From JAEULH01 sp963789785 (lineage in GTDB: Bacteria; Pseudomonadota; Alphaproteobacteria; Rhodospirillales; Defluviicoccaceae): DNA of 64,000 nucleotides. Position numbers and translations under genes: made by a program. Within the stretch, counting starts at the first letter, position 1; each line of letters starts with the position of its first letter. This document shows positions 24,834 to 36,335 of this stretch, piece after piece. The notes beneath the pieces were generated by a model. The model was not told the origin of the DNA. It made no database searches and was given only the letters and a program-made list of their open reading frames with translations. The stretch lies in NCBI GenBank assembly GCA_963789785.1, contig CAWBNC010000011.1:186001-250000 (forward strand), written 5' to 3'.

Positions 24834-27800
24834 CACCGAATGTTACCTTGGAAACCGTAGCAAAGGGAACCGCTAGGGAATTGGAGTGCCCTTACCGCGG
24901 GCTAGCTTCATTCTCTGAGAAGTATCGCGAGTACTTCTTCGGGCGCGAAACAGACGCGAGGCAAATCGCCGCGAGCGCGATCGTCGACAGCCTCGTAGTG
25001 CTGTTCGGACCGAGCGGCGTCGGCAAAAGCTCCATCGTCGGCGCGGCGCTGCCGCGGTCCCTCGATGCGCTTGTCCAGAACACGCTCGTCGTTCCGTTCT
25101 CGCACTGGGGAGACGGCTTTTACGACACCCTGCTTGGCGAGGCGAAAGAGCGCTCGGGCCTCTCCGATCGCGGCAGCGTCGAGTCTATGGAGACGGTCGC
25201 GCGGGTCTGGAACAAGGAACGCAAGGCGCCGATCGTGTTCGTCTTCGATCAGTTTGAGCAGTATTTTCTAAACGCGCCGTCCGGTGCTTTTGAAGTGGAC
25301 TTAGCGCGAACCGTCAATAGCCGTGATCTGGATGCACACGTCCTGATCAGTATCCGGGAGGACGCGCTCCACGAGCTGGAGTACTTGCGCGACCGCCTGC
25401 CCGGCATTCTCAGCGATCCGATACGCCTTGATTACCTGGACAAAGAGGCGGCGGAGAGAGCCATCCGGGAGCCGCTCCGCGTCTTCCAGCAAAACTTTGG
25501 CGATAATGCCGGGCCGATCGCGATAGAGGATGCGCTCGTTCAAGAGCTGTTGGGCAAGGCCTCCCGTGCGTCTGACCCGGCGCAGTTCGAGACGCCTTAT
25601 CTCCAGCTTGTGTTGGAGCGTCTGTGGAACGAGGAACGGGCCGTAGGCTCGCAAACACTGCGGCTTGCCACCTACGACAGATTGCGCGGCTGGGAAGGGA
25701 TTGCCGATAGCCATGTCAGCAGTACGCTGAAAGCGGTGCTGAGCGAGGAGGAGCGTTCTCTGTGCGCCCGCTTGTTCGACCGCATGGTTACGCCGTCGGG
25801 CATGAAAATCGCGATGTCGGCGAGGGATTTAGCCGACATGGTTAATCCGAAGATGGATCAGGAGGAACGGGATCGGTGGAGGAAGGAAGTTGAGCGAGTT
25901 CTCGAAAAACTCGGCAAAGCGGACAGCCGCATCATTTGCCCGGTGATTTCGGCGCGGGACCCGGAGCAACCGCGCTACGAGATTTTTCACGACGTGCTCG
26001 CGCGACCGATCATCGCCTGGAAGCGCGCCTTCGACAATGAACAGGCGCAGCAACGTCTGCGTGCTGAAGCCGAAGAAGAGCAAAATCGTAAGCAGGCCGA
26101 AGCTCGAGAAGGCGAACCAAGAGACCGAGAAACAGAGGCGAAGCGCTAAACGCTTCCGCGCGGTAGCGATCATTGCCGTGGCGTTGTTCGCGGTCGCTTT
26201 GGCCGCGGCGGTTTCCGCAGCCGTCTCATCGCATGAAAGTGCATTGAAGCAATCGCGGGTTCTTGCCCAGCGCGCCGATTTCGCGATGAATTTCGGAGAT
26301 CATCGTTCCGCACTTCTCCTGGCGCTGGAAGCGCTGCCCGAGAAGGAAAAGTGGAACAACTGGCTCTTCAAGCCGGTTAACAACTGGCTCTTCAAGCCAG
26401 TAACCGAAGAGGCGAAGACCGTGCTCGCGAGCGCCGTGCTGCGGCCGCTCGGCTCCACCCTTTCTGGCCACGATGATCCGATCAGAGGCGTCGCTTTCAG
26501 CCCAACAGAGGATGTCATCCTGACCGCGTCCGAAGACAAAACCGCCAAATTGTGGAGGTGGAACGACGACGACGGCGACTGGAAGCCGAGCCACACACCA
26601 CTGGAGCATGACGCAGCCGTCAACTCGGCCAGGTTCAGTCCCGATGGCACGCTCATCCTTACGGGGGCGGACAACGGTTGGGCCTACATCTGGGACGCGC
26701 GCAGCGGCAAGAAGCTGACAGAGTGGCGAGTTGAAAAGGAAGGCGGTCGAACCATCGTTGACATAAGCCCCGACAATAAGCGTATCGCCACCGTCGTCAT
26801 GGGCGGCAACGCAAGCATCTGGGATTGGGACCGTAGAGAAGGACCTGACCCGGAGGGCCTCTATCGCCCGCCCAAACTGCTCAGGCCGCTGATAGGCGAA
26901 CAGAACAGGACACATGCCGCGGGAACCAACTTTATCGCATTCGATCGCAACGGCGGGCGGGTCGTGACGACCTCCTGGCGAGGTGAGGCACGCGTGTGGG
27001 ATGTTGAAACGGGAAAACGCCTCCACGAACTCGCGCCGGCTGAGCGCAACGAGCGCGGGGTATGCGAGGAAAACAACCCCGGACACTGCGATGCGGTGTT
27101 CTTTGCCGACTTCGACCCGGCAAACCCCGATCGACTTGTTACGGCGTCCCTCGACAAGACGGCGCTCATCTGGCAGCTGCGAAAAGGGCAGCGAGAAGCC
27201 ACGGTGCTGCACAAGCTCGTCGGCCATGACAGAGGGGTAACGTATGCCGCGTTCAGCAAAGATGGCAGCCGGGTCATCACGACGGCTCTCGATGGGGCGG
27301 TGCGTCTGTGGGACTCCGAAACCGGCGAGACACTTCAGGTCCTGCAAGGCCCGGCGACCGTAGCTGGCTTCCCGGCGTCGGCGGCACTGAGCCCGAACGA
27401 AGATTACGTGGTCGCGAGCTTTTCGAACAAGTGGGCGCATATCTGGAAGATTCCGGAACCTCCCGCATTGTCCCGGATACTATTTCTGGCTAGCCAAGCC
27501 AGTCATTCAACCGTCGGTCCGGCAAGTAGGCGGATCTCCGTAGCCGGTTTGGCTGTTGATCTTTACGATCGAGCCACATCGCGCCACGTAGAAGCGACGC
27601 GGTCCTTTGCAAGAGGCCCGGTGACGGCGTCGATCGCTCCAGGAGGCTCGCAGATCGCAGTTGCCTCCGGCCCGTGTACTAAAATCTACAATATCGACGG
27701 CAAGAGCGATAACGAGGTGCTCGATCACGTTCTTTCTCTGCGCCACCAAGATGGGCAGGTTTTCCGATACGAAGACGGACAGGCTCCGGACGGCAAAGTC

Positions 27801-28658
27801 GAAAAAGCTCCCTGCTCCGGGCGCCAATCCCTGATCTTGTCCATTGCTTACGACGCCTCCGGGCAGCGCATCGCGACCACCTCGCAAGACGGCACGGCAA
27901 AGGTATGGGACGCCGCAACCGGCAAGCTTCTCGCGGGTCCGCTTCGCCACGACGGTGGCAAGCAGAACGCGGTTTTTTCCGGCGTCTTCAGTCGCGACGG
28001 CAAGCACGTGCTGACGGGATCGTTCGACGGAACCGTGCGCGTCTGGAATGCCGAAGACGGTTCGGAACCCCCTGTAAAGATCGAGATCGGAGAGCCGGTT
28101 CTTGACGCCGTGTACAGCGACGACGGCCAACATGTCGTTGTCGAGACGCTCCAGGTGCCGGACAAACCTGTCGCCGAGTCATCTTTCTTCAAGAGGCCAG
28201 AGGACAACCTCTTCAAGACAACGAAGGCCCACTGGGATATCGCGCCGGCGAGGTTAATCAAGAAGCTGAAAATAGACGAGCCTGAAGGACGCTCGACCTT
28301 CAGGCACAACGTCACCCTTCCGCCTGGCGAGGCTCCAGACCAATTCTCCACGGCGGTGAAGGAGGACCTGAAACTTCTTCCAATCGGTTTACCCGACATC
28401 GAAGAAGTGGTAGTGACCCCTGGAGGCAAACGCCTTATGACCCTTTCCACCGATGGGTCCGTGCGCGTATGGAAATGGCCGCCGGACGACGTTTATGAAC
28501 TTGTTGACTATGCCAACGAGGTCGCCGACCGGCAGTTGGAGGGCAACGCAAGGAAACTAAGCGATGTCGAACGCCAATCCATGGGCTTGGGCCAGCGCGC
28601 ACTGTCCTTCGAGGAGAGATGGCTCAGGGCGACTATACGGTCGATCCCGCGCTTCTGA
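24830..28658 (+). CDS. nSTAND1 ATPase-transmembrane-WD40 sensor protein, frameshifted
   Basis: A giant protein of about 1275 residues once one frame break (about 26110, one extra base in a coiled-coil) is repaired. The N-terminal nSTAND1 domain has CPYRGLASFSEKYREYFFGR, Walker A GPSGVGKSS at about residues 60-68, and FVFDQFEQYF near 138-146. It continues through a winged-helix region (YEIFHDVLARPIIAWKRAF) and a charged coiled-coil to a transmembrane helix (FRAVAIIAVALFAVALAAAVS). About 11-12 WD40 repeats follow, for example GHDDPIRGVAFSPTEDVILT and GVFSRDGKHVLTGSFDGTVR, enough for two propellers. STAND proteins sense a ligand with such repeats, oligomerise with ATP and switch on an effector, here probably the overlapping SIR2 gene. 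Confidence 0.85.
26355..26402 (+). repeat. 24-base tandem duplication in the STAND-WD40 gene
   Basis: Two adjacent 24-base units encode NNWLFKPV twice, differing by a single base change in the last codons. It lies between the transmembrane helix and the first WD40 repeat and looks like a recent in-frame slippage event. Confidence 0.85.
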
Positions 28659-29486
28659 GCCGACATTCGGATGCCCTTGGCAACCGCGCAAGGAAGTCGA
28701 AAACCAGGGCATCGATACCGTGCTGCGGCAGGTCGTTATGTCCGCCGCCTTCGATCCAGCGGGCGACCTTCGGCTCTACCGCTGCATCGTAAAGCGCGCG
28801 GCTGAACTCGATCGGCACGATCCGGTCATCTTCCCCGTGGATGAGCAGCAGCGGCGCCCCGATCTCCGCGACCTTCGCGCGGCTATCAAAGCGGTCGCGG
28901 ATCAGGGTCCGCACCGGCGCGAAAAAGTAGCGACGGGCGGCGACGTCGACCACCGACGACGGCGCGCCTTCGCCGATGACCGCCGCAACCGGCCGACCTT
29001 CCGCCGCGCGTTCGGCGGCGACGTGAATGGCGAGAGCGCTTCCGAGCGACTCGCCGTAGAGCACGGTCCGCTCCGCCGCCACGCCGTCCGCCTCGACAAA
29101 GCGCAGCGCCGCCCGCGCGTCCTCGTACAGCCCCTGTTCCGATGGAGTCCCCGGATTACCGCCGTAGCCGCGATAGCCGACGAGGAGCACGCCGAGCCCG
29201 GCGTTGAGATAGGGACGGACCCGCTTCACCCGCCCCGAGATGTTCCCGCCGTTGCCGTGGAAGTAGACCATCGTCCGCTGGCCGTCGCGGGCCGGCTTGT
29301 ACCACGCGCGAGGGCAAGTCCGTCCGCCGTTTCCAGCGTCACTTCGCGCATGTCGCCGGCCCCCGCCGCTCCCGGCGTGCCGACATGGGACGAGGGCAGG
29401 AAGAGGATGTTGCGCTGGAAGACATAGAGACCGCCGACGACCGCAAGGTAGCCGGCGGCGACGCAGACGAGCGTGATCGCGATCAT
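28633..29486 (-). CDS. Alpha/beta hydrolase (BEM46/ABHD17-like), frameshifted
   Basis: A membrane-anchored hydrolase of about 280 residues. One N-terminal helix (MIAITLVCVAAGYLAVVGGLYV) is followed by the family opening QRNILFLPSSHVG, the oxyanion segment VYFHGNGGNISGR, LVGYRGYGG, the nucleophile elbow LYGESLGSALAIH, the acidic residue in IHGEDDRIVP and the catalytic His in GGGHNDLP. The triad Ser-Asp-His is intact. A frame break near 29300 separates the N-terminal quarter. An in-frame GTG at 29516 is an alternative start. It ends 26 bases inside the convergent WD40 gene and lies just downstream of ccoS. Confidence 0.8.
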
Positions 29487-29531
29487 GCGTCTCGTGCTGA
29501 TGGGTAAAGCAGGCACGCGCGGCAGAGCCGT

Positions 29532-29711
29532 TCAGCGCCCTTCATGCGCCGCCCCGTCGGCCGGGGGCAGCTCGTCATCCTCGAACAGGATGCGGTAGGC
29601 GGCGCCATCGAGATCGTCATACTGCCCGGACTTCAGTGCCCAGAGAAAGCCGCCGAGGCCGATCAGGCCGAGGACGAGCGCCGCCGGAATGAGATAAAGA
29701 AGAATGTCCAC
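29532..29711 (-). CDS. ccoS: Cytochrome cbb3 oxidase maturation protein CcoS
   Basis: A 59-residue protein with a GTG start. One transmembrane helix (ILLYLIPAALVLGLIGLGGF) is followed by the CcoS signature WALKSGQYDDLDGAAYRILFEDDELPP. CcoS is needed for insertion of heme b and CuB into CcoN. It begins 1 base after the ccoI stop and closes the ccoGHIS block. Confidence 0.93.
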   Translation of the reverse strand: MDILLYLIPAALVLGLIGLGGFLWALKSGQYDDLDGAAYRILFEDDELPPADGAAHEGR

Positions 29712-29712
29712 G

Positions 29713-32232
29713 CTAGGAAGCGCTCCTGCGGTTCAGGCGCAAGGCATTGGCGATGACCACCAGTGAGGACGTGGACATGGCGATCGCGGCGATCAAGGGT
29801 GTCACCAGCCCCGCGACCGCGAGCGGGATGGTCGTCGCATTGTAGATAAAGGCGAGGCCGAGGTTCTGCTTGACCAGACGCTGCGCCCGGCGGGCGACAT
29901 CGAGGGCCTCGACCACGGGGGCAAGCCGGTCGCCCTGGAAGACGAGATCGGCGGCGGTCTGGCTGACGTCGACGGCCGTTGCCGGCGAAATCGAGACGCT
30001 CGCCGCGGCCAGAGCCGGGGCGTCGTTGAGCCCGTCGCCGACCATCAGCACCCGCGCGCCGCCGGCGGCCAGCGCCTCCAGCCGGCGCACCTTGTCGCCC
30101 GGGGTGCAGCCGGCCTGCCAGGTCGCGATGCCGACCTCGGCGGCGACGGCGGCGACCACCGCCGGCCGGTCGCCGGAGAGAAGCTCGATCGTGTATCCTC
30201 GTTGTTGCAGAGGCTGTCACCACCGCGCGCGCGTCATCGCGCGGCGCATCGGCGAAAACGAAGCGCACCGGCGATTCACCCGGTCGCGCCAGCCACAGCT
30301 CCGGACCGGCCTCGCCCATGCCTTCGCCGTCCGGCTCTGCGCCGCTTCGCCTCGGCACCGACGAAGGCGCGGCTGCCGAGGCGCATGATACCATCCGCCG
30401 TTAGCCGCTCCAGGCCGGCGCCCGGCACCTCGCTCACATCGCCGGCGACGGCGACGACGATGCCGTGCGCCTCCGCGGCGCGCACCAGGGCCCGGGCAAG
30501 CGGATGGCGGCTTGCCGCGGCCAGGGCCGCCGCCTGCGCGAGGGCGGCGCGATCGTCGTCCCGCCGGATCCCGTTCGACGAGGCGGGCCGGCCGAGGGTC
30601 AGGGTTCCGGTCTTGTCGAAGACGATCGTATCGACGCCGGCCAGACGCTCGAGTGCGGTGCCGGACTTGAGCAGGATGCCGCGACGGAGCAGGCGCCCCG
30701 AGGCGATGACGTGTACCACCGGCACGGCAAGGGCCAGCGCGCACGGGCAGGTGATGATCAGCACCGCGATGGCGATGAGCAGCGCCTCCTGCCAGGCGGC
30801 GCCGGCTCCCAGCCACCAGCCGAAAAAGGCGAGCAAGGCAAGGCTGTGGACGACGGGCGCGTAAAGCCGCGCGACCCGGTCGGCCAGCGCGACATAGCGG
30901 CCGCGCTGCTGTTCGGCGGCCTCGATCAGCCGGGCGATTTCGGCGAGCAGGGTGTCGTCGCCGACCGCGGTGACGACGACCGTGAGCGGCGCGGCCAGAT
31001 TGAGGGTGCCGGCGAACACCCGCGTCCCGGACGCCACCGGCTTCGGCACGCTTTCGCCGTCGATGAGCGCGGTGTCGACCTCGCTGACGCCGGCGGTGAC
31101 GCGCCCGTCGATGCCGATCCGCTCCCCGGCGGCGACAAGCACGGACATTCCCGGCTCGACCCGCGCCGGCGCCAGGATCCGCCTCTCGCCGCCCGAACCA
31201 AGGACGGTGACGGCTTTCGTGCCGAGCGCCAGCAGGTGCTCGGCCGCCGAGCGGGCGCGGCCGCGAGCGAGCAGATCGAGGTAGCGGCCGACGAGGAGGA
31301 AGAACAGCAGGCCGATCGCCGAGTCGAAGTAGGCGTGCTCGGCGCCGCGCGCGGTCTGGTACAGGCTCATCGCCACGGCCAGCAGGACGCCCAGCGAGAT
31401 CGGCACGTCCATGTTGGTCCGGCCCATTCGCAGCACTGACAGCGCCGAGCGGAAGAACGGGCCGGCCGGCGTAGGCGATCGCGGGCATCGCGATCAGCGC
31501 CGAGATCCAGTGAAGCAGGTCGCGGGTCGCCGGCCCCATGCCCTGACTTGCGCCGGCCCAGATCGATACCGAAAGCAGCATGACGTTGCCAGCGGCGAAG
31601 CCGGCGACGGCCATCGCGCGCACCAGCTCGCCCTCGCGCCGCCGCCGCTCCGTATCGATGCGCTCGGTGTCGAACGGGACGAGCCGATAACCCAGCCGCC
31701 TGACCGCGTCGACGAGCCGCTCGCCCGTCGGTCTCCTCGGGCCGCCAGGCAAGGGCGAGGCGGCGGGTGGTCATGTTGACGCGGGCGGAGATGACGCCGG
31801 GCTCGCGGGCGAGCACCAACTCGATCAGCCAGACGCAGGCCGCGCAGTGCAGGCCCTCGACGACCAGGCTCACGTTGCTGCGCCCTTCGCCGGTACGGAC
31901 ATGGCTGGCAAGATCGACGCCGCCGCTGTCCCCGGCGTCATCCTCCGGCTTGAGCGGGCGCTGGTCGGGATCGAGGGTCCGCCGGCGGTAGTAGTCCGCA
32001 AGGCCCAGCCCGGCAACGAGGCGGTAGGCGGCGGCGCAGCCCGAACAGCAGAACCGCCTTCGCCGTCGCCGGGCAAGTCGCCAGCGCCTCGGTCGGCGGC
32101 GGTCGCCACGGGAAGCCCGCAGTGGAGGCACGGTCCCGCTGCGCTGGGCCGGGTGGCGGCGTGGGCGCCGACGCTCGGCTCAACGCCCAGCTCATCGGCA
32201 ACCGCCGCTGCCCGCGGCGTTGCCGTGCTCAC
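29713..32232 (-). CDS. ccoI: Copper P-type ATPase CcoI/FixI, frameshifted
   Basis: A copper-exporting ATPase of about 835 residues that supplies copper for cbb3 oxidase assembly. In order: an N-terminal Cys cluster (CLHCGLP then FCCSGCAAAY), a heavy-metal-associated domain (VVEGLHCAACVWLIE), membrane helices with the CPC motif (TCPCALALAVP), the phosphorylation site DKTGTLTLG, a nucleotide domain and GDGLNDAPAL. All key residues are present, but there are frame breaks near 32060, 31740, 31450, 30370 and 30200. The GTG start overlaps the ccoH stop (GTGA). Confidence 0.88.
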
Positions 32233-32736
32233 GGAATGAAGAGTCGTCGCGTCGCCTCGAAGGTGTCGGTATCGCGTCGGGCGGTGACATGCGCGTCCCA
32301 CTGGCCGGCGAGCGGCAACGACACCGTTCCAGCGTAGACGCCCGACGCCGCGATGATCGAGGTTCAGCGTCCGGTCGAAACCCTCGGCGGCCGGGCGGAT
32401 CAGTTGCCGCTTCGATCTCCAGGCGATCGAGCGGCTGGCCGTCACGATCGACGAACGCGAGCCTGACCTCGGCTTCGCGCGCCGCCCCGGCTGCATGCGC
32501 TTTGGGCGTAATCTCAATGTTCATCCGCCAGCCCCGCTTCGTCTGCTCCCGGCCGGCGGCGAGGGTGTCGTTGTAGCGCAGGCCCTTGTTGTAGGCGTCC
32601 TCCGTCTGCAGGCCGGGGAAGGTTCGAACCGCGAGCGTCGCCATGAGCCATTCACCGCGATGACGAGGACCATGGCCGCGACGAAGATCCACGGATACCA
32701 CCAACCCGCGCTGGCGTGAGCGGGCCACCGCCTCAC
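32231..32736 (-). CDS. ccoH: cbb3 oxidase assembly protein CcoH/FixH, frameshifted
   Basis: A protein of about 167 residues with one N-terminal transmembrane helix (GWWYPWIFVAAMVLVIAVNG), the family motif TFPGLQTEDAYNKGLRYNDTLA, and a periplasmic beta domain ending GQWDAHVTARRDTDTFEATR in the restored frame. CcoH stabilises the assembling cbb3 complex. The GTG start overlaps the ccoG stop, and its stop overlaps the ccoI start. Frame breaks lie near 32645, 32400 and 32350. Confidence 0.85.
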
Positions 32737-34330
32737 CCGCCACCGGCGGCCGCCTGCACCTTGGCCGCGGCAGCGCCACCAACGTTGGCCGGCCCGTTGA
32801 AGATGCCGCGCACCGTCTCGCTCTCGCGGGTGTTCGACGTCAATCAGGTAGAAAGTGAAGTCGGTCTGGACGCTGTCGAGGCTGCTGACCGGCGCCTTGA
32901 CGAAGAAGCGGAAGCTGCTGACGTCGTCGGGCGCGACATCGAGTTCGACGTACGGACCGGGTTCCAGATGGTGGCCGAGCACCGCGATCTCGGCACCGAT
33001 CAGGCCGTCGGTGGACAGCAGATAGGTTTTCGGCTCGCGAACCATGTTGACGATCTTGATCGTGTAGCCGTTGCGGATCGAGCCGTCCGACAGCTTGACG
33101 TAGAGCGGTTGGCGGTCCTGCAGGACGTTGACGTGCAGCCGCGACCGGGTCGACAGGCCGACGACCATGACCGTGGCGATCAGCAGCAGGAGCACGGCAT
33201 AGGCGATGGTCCGCGGGCGGACGAGGCGGAAGCGGGTCTTTTTCTCGCCATCGGCGCGGGCGAGCCTGATTGGAGATCGAAGTCGTAGGTGATCAGTTCG
33301 GGCGGGAGGCCGAACCGGCTCCATCACCGAGTTGCAGGCGTCGACGCACAACGCGCAGCCGATGCAGGCCATCTGCTGACCCTTGCGGATGTCGACCCCG
33401 GTGGGGCAGACCTGCCAGCACAGGCCGCAGTCGACGCAGTGGCCGCGACCCTCGAACGACTGGCCCTTGCGCGCGCCGCCGCGGGGCTCGCCGCGCCAGT
33501 CCTCGTAGGTGACGACCAGCAAGTCCTCGTCGAACATGGCGCCCTGGAACCGCGGCCACGGGCACATGTAGATGCACACCTGCTCGCGGGCCCAGCCGGC
33601 GAGGACGTAGGTCGTCGCGGTAAAAAGAAAGACGAAGCCGTAGATCGCCGTCGTTGCCTGGCCGGTGAAGAAGTCGTGGACCACGGTCGGCGCATCGTTG
33701 AAGTACATGATCCAGGCGCCGCCGGTGGCCAGCGCGATCAGCATCCAGGCGCCGTGCTTGGCGATCTTCTTGCCGACCTTCGCTCCGGTCAGCGGGCCCT
33801 TGTCCAGCTTCATCCGGGCGTTGCGGTCGCCTTCGATCTTGCGCTCGACCCACATGAACAGGTCGGTCCAGACGAGTCTGCGGGCAGGTAAAGCCGCACC
33901 ACACCCGGCCGAACAGCGCGGTGACGAAGAACAGGCCGAGCGCGCCGAGAATGAGCACCCCGGTCAGGTAGTAGATTTCCTGCGGCCAGATCTCGAGGCC
34001 GAAGAAGTAGGCGCGACGCCCCGGCATATCGATCAGCAGCGCCTGGTCGGGTGCCCCCGGGCCGCGATCCCACCGGAGCCACGGGCCGATGTAGTAGAGG
34101 CCGAGGAGGACGCCGAGCGCTCCACCACTTCACCTTGCGCCAGGTACCCTGAATGCTGCGCGAGTAGATGCGGTCGCGATCGGCGAAGAGTTTTTGCTTT
34201 TCCGGCGGCTGCGAGCCGCCGCCCGCTCCGTGCCGTCACCGCCGGCGCCCGGTCGGATCTTGCGCTGCTTCTGGCGCAGGCCGGTACCGTCGCCGGGAGT
34301 TTTCAGAAGGGCCGTGTCCGCGGTCGCCAT
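32733..34330 (-). CDS. ccoG: Polyferredoxin-like CcoG/FixG, frameshifted
   Basis: A membrane iron-sulfur protein of about 530 residues, proposed to reduce Cu(II) for oxidase assembly. Visible parts: a soluble lead, the first helices (PQEIYYLTGVLILGALGLFFVT), GRVWCGFTCPQT, REQVCIYMCPWPRFQGAM, and two 4Fe-4S cluster motifs (CVDCGLCWQVCPTG and CIGCALCVDACNSVM). A periplasmic C-terminal Ig-like domain ends ETVRGIFNGPANVGG. Frame breaks lie near 34190, 34120, 33885, 33310 and 32840. The ATG 34330 has GAGGAT upstream. Confidence 0.88.
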
Positions 34331-34556
34331 CCATGGATCCTCAGTCGTACGCGCGCCGGGCTTGCACTTGCTGGCCGCGCGCCTGTAGTGGGCGGACAGG
34401 CCGCCGCTTCACAGCGCCACGGCCCCGCCACATCGGTCGAGCGCAAACGCCCGACACCGCGACCCCTGAAGTTCCGTCTCTGCCGTGTTTATTAGAAGAC
34501 CTTCATGAGTGCAAGATCCGCAAAGATCGGCTTTCGCCTGGCCCGGCGCCGAAGCC

Positions 34557-35427
34557 TCACTGGCCGCCGCCGAGCGAGTGGACGTAGACCGTGACCTGCT
34601 TGATCTCGGCGTCGGTGAGGCCGCGTGTCCAGGGCGGCATGACGCCCTGGCGCGGCTTCGTCACCTGCCGAACGATGTCCGCCTTGGTTCCGCCGTAGAG
34701 CCAGATCTGGTCGCTGAGGTTCGGCGCGCCGAGCTCGTTGTTGCCGCGGCCGAGTTCGCCATGGCAGGCGACGCAGTTCTCGGCAAAGACCTGCGCGCCC
34801 TCCTCGTTGTCCGCTCCCGCGCCGGACAGGGCCAGAACGTGCTCGGCCACCGCGGAAATCTGCTGCGGCGTCAGGATCCCGTCGGCGCCGAAGGCCGGCA
34901 TCTCCGACTGGCGCGCCTCCGGATCGGCCGTCGTTGCGGATGCCGTGCATGACGGTGGTGTGAATGGCGTCGAGGGTGCCGCCCCAGATCCAGTCGTCGT
35001 CGACAAGCGCCGGATAGCCGCCGGGCCGTCCCGTCGCACCGGTTCCGTGGCACGGCGCGCAGTTGTTGGCGAAGACCGCGCGGCCGCCGACGGACGCGAT
35101 CTGGAGCAGATCGGGATCGTTCACGATCTCGCCCATCGGCGTCGTTTCGATCTGCTCGACCCAGTGCGCCCTGCTGGCCGTCATCTCGTCGATCCGGTCG
35201 CGGACCGCTGCCCGGGACGAGTAGCCGAGGAGGCCGTGGGTATAGCCGTTGAACCACGGCCACGCCGGATAGAGGATGGAATAGATGACGGCAAAGACGA
35301 TGCAGGCGTAGAACACATAAAGCCACCACTTCGGCAGCGGCGTGTTGAGCTCGCGGATCCCGTCCCATTCGTGGCCGGTCGTTTCCGTCCCCGTCAGGGC
35401 GTCGAATTCTTTTTCTTGCGCCATCAT
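34557..35427 (-). CDS. ccoP: Cytochrome cbb3 oxidase diheme subunit CcoP, frameshifted
   Basis: A protein of about 290 residues with an N-terminal transmembrane helix (WWLYVFYACIVFAVIYSILY) and two c-type heme domains with CAPCH and CVACH. The axial methionines are probably in SEMPAFG and GVMPPW. The N-terminal GHEWDGIRELNTPLPKWW is typical of CcoP. One frame break near 34925 separates the two heme domains. GAGGGAGA precedes the double ATG; the gene starts within the ccoQ stop. Confidence 0.92.
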
Positions 35428-35586
35428 CGTTCTCCCTCGTCATCCCTGAACGGGATGCGAGCATCTTCTTCGAAACGTTTCTTGTTCTTCGGCCGGTAGG
35501 CCCAGAACACAACCCCCACGAACAGAATGATCAGCCAGACAACCCAGAGGGATGCCAGCGTGTTCCCATATCCCTTGCAGATCCAC
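35424..35586 (-). CDS. ccoQ: cbb3 oxidase subunit CcoQ, probably frameshifted
   Basis: A small single-span protein of about 53 residues. From GTG 35586 it reads VDLQGIWE, then after one extra base LASLWVVWLIILFVGVVFWAYRPKNKKRFEEDA, a classic CcoQ helix with a basic, then acidic tail. The span is 163 bases, one more than a multiple of three, in line with a single insertion. GGAGAG lies upstream; the stop overlaps the ccoP start. Confidence 0.8.
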
Positions 35587-35597
35587 CTGCTGCTCTC

Positions 35598-36318
35598 CTA
35601 GCGGAAACTGGGTTCGGCCTTGTACTGGCTGAAATCGACAAGCGTGCCCAGCATCTGCAGGTAGGCGATCACCGCGTCGAGCTCGGTGACCCGGCCCGGA
35701 TCGCCGTCGAAGTCGCCCACCACCGCCTTGGGGTAACGATCGAGGAGCGCCGCGGTATCGCCGTCGCCGGTGGCCTGCGCCTTCAGAGTCGTTCTTGGCC
35801 TCGGCGATGTCGGCGTCGGTGTAGGGCACGCCCACGATCCTCAGCGCCTGCAAATGCTCCGCCACGTCGCCAAACTTCAGTTCCGTACGGGCGAGATGCG
35901 CATACGGCGGCATGACCAACTCCGGCACGACAGCGCGCGGATCCTGGAGATGCAGCGCATGCCAGTCGTTGGAATACTTGCCGCCGACCCGGGCCAGATC
36001 CGGCCCGGTGCGCTTCGAACCCCACTGGAAGGGGTGGTCGTACATGCTTTCCGCGGCGAGGCTGTAATGACCGTAGCGCTCGTCCTCGTCGCGGAACGTC
36101 CGGATCATCTGGCTGTGACAGAGATAGCAGCCCTCGCGGACATAGATGTTGCGTCCCGCCAGCTCGAGCGGGGCATACGGGCGGACCCCTTCCACCTTCT
36201 CGATCGTCTGCTCCATGGTGAACAGCGGAACGAGCTGAACAAGGCCGCCGATCGCGACCGTGATCAGGACCGCGACCGAGAGGATGATGACGTTCTTTTC
36301 GAACAGTTCGTGCTTCAT
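35598..36318 (-). CDS. ccoO: Cytochrome cbb3 oxidase monoheme subunit CcoO, frameshifted
   Basis: A protein of about 239 residues with one N-terminal helix (VIILSVAVLITVAIGGLVQLVP) and a heme c site CYLCH in GRNIYVREGCYLCHSQMIR. YGHYSLAAESMYDHPFQWGSKRTGPDLARVGGKYS is the typical central region (first residues from 36080 downwards). One extra T near 35787 breaks the frame; in the restored frame the end reads LDAVIAYLQMLGT then a TAG stop. It follows ccoN by 17 bases. Confidence 0.92.
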
Positions 36319-36335
36319 GATCGGCGATCCCGGCC

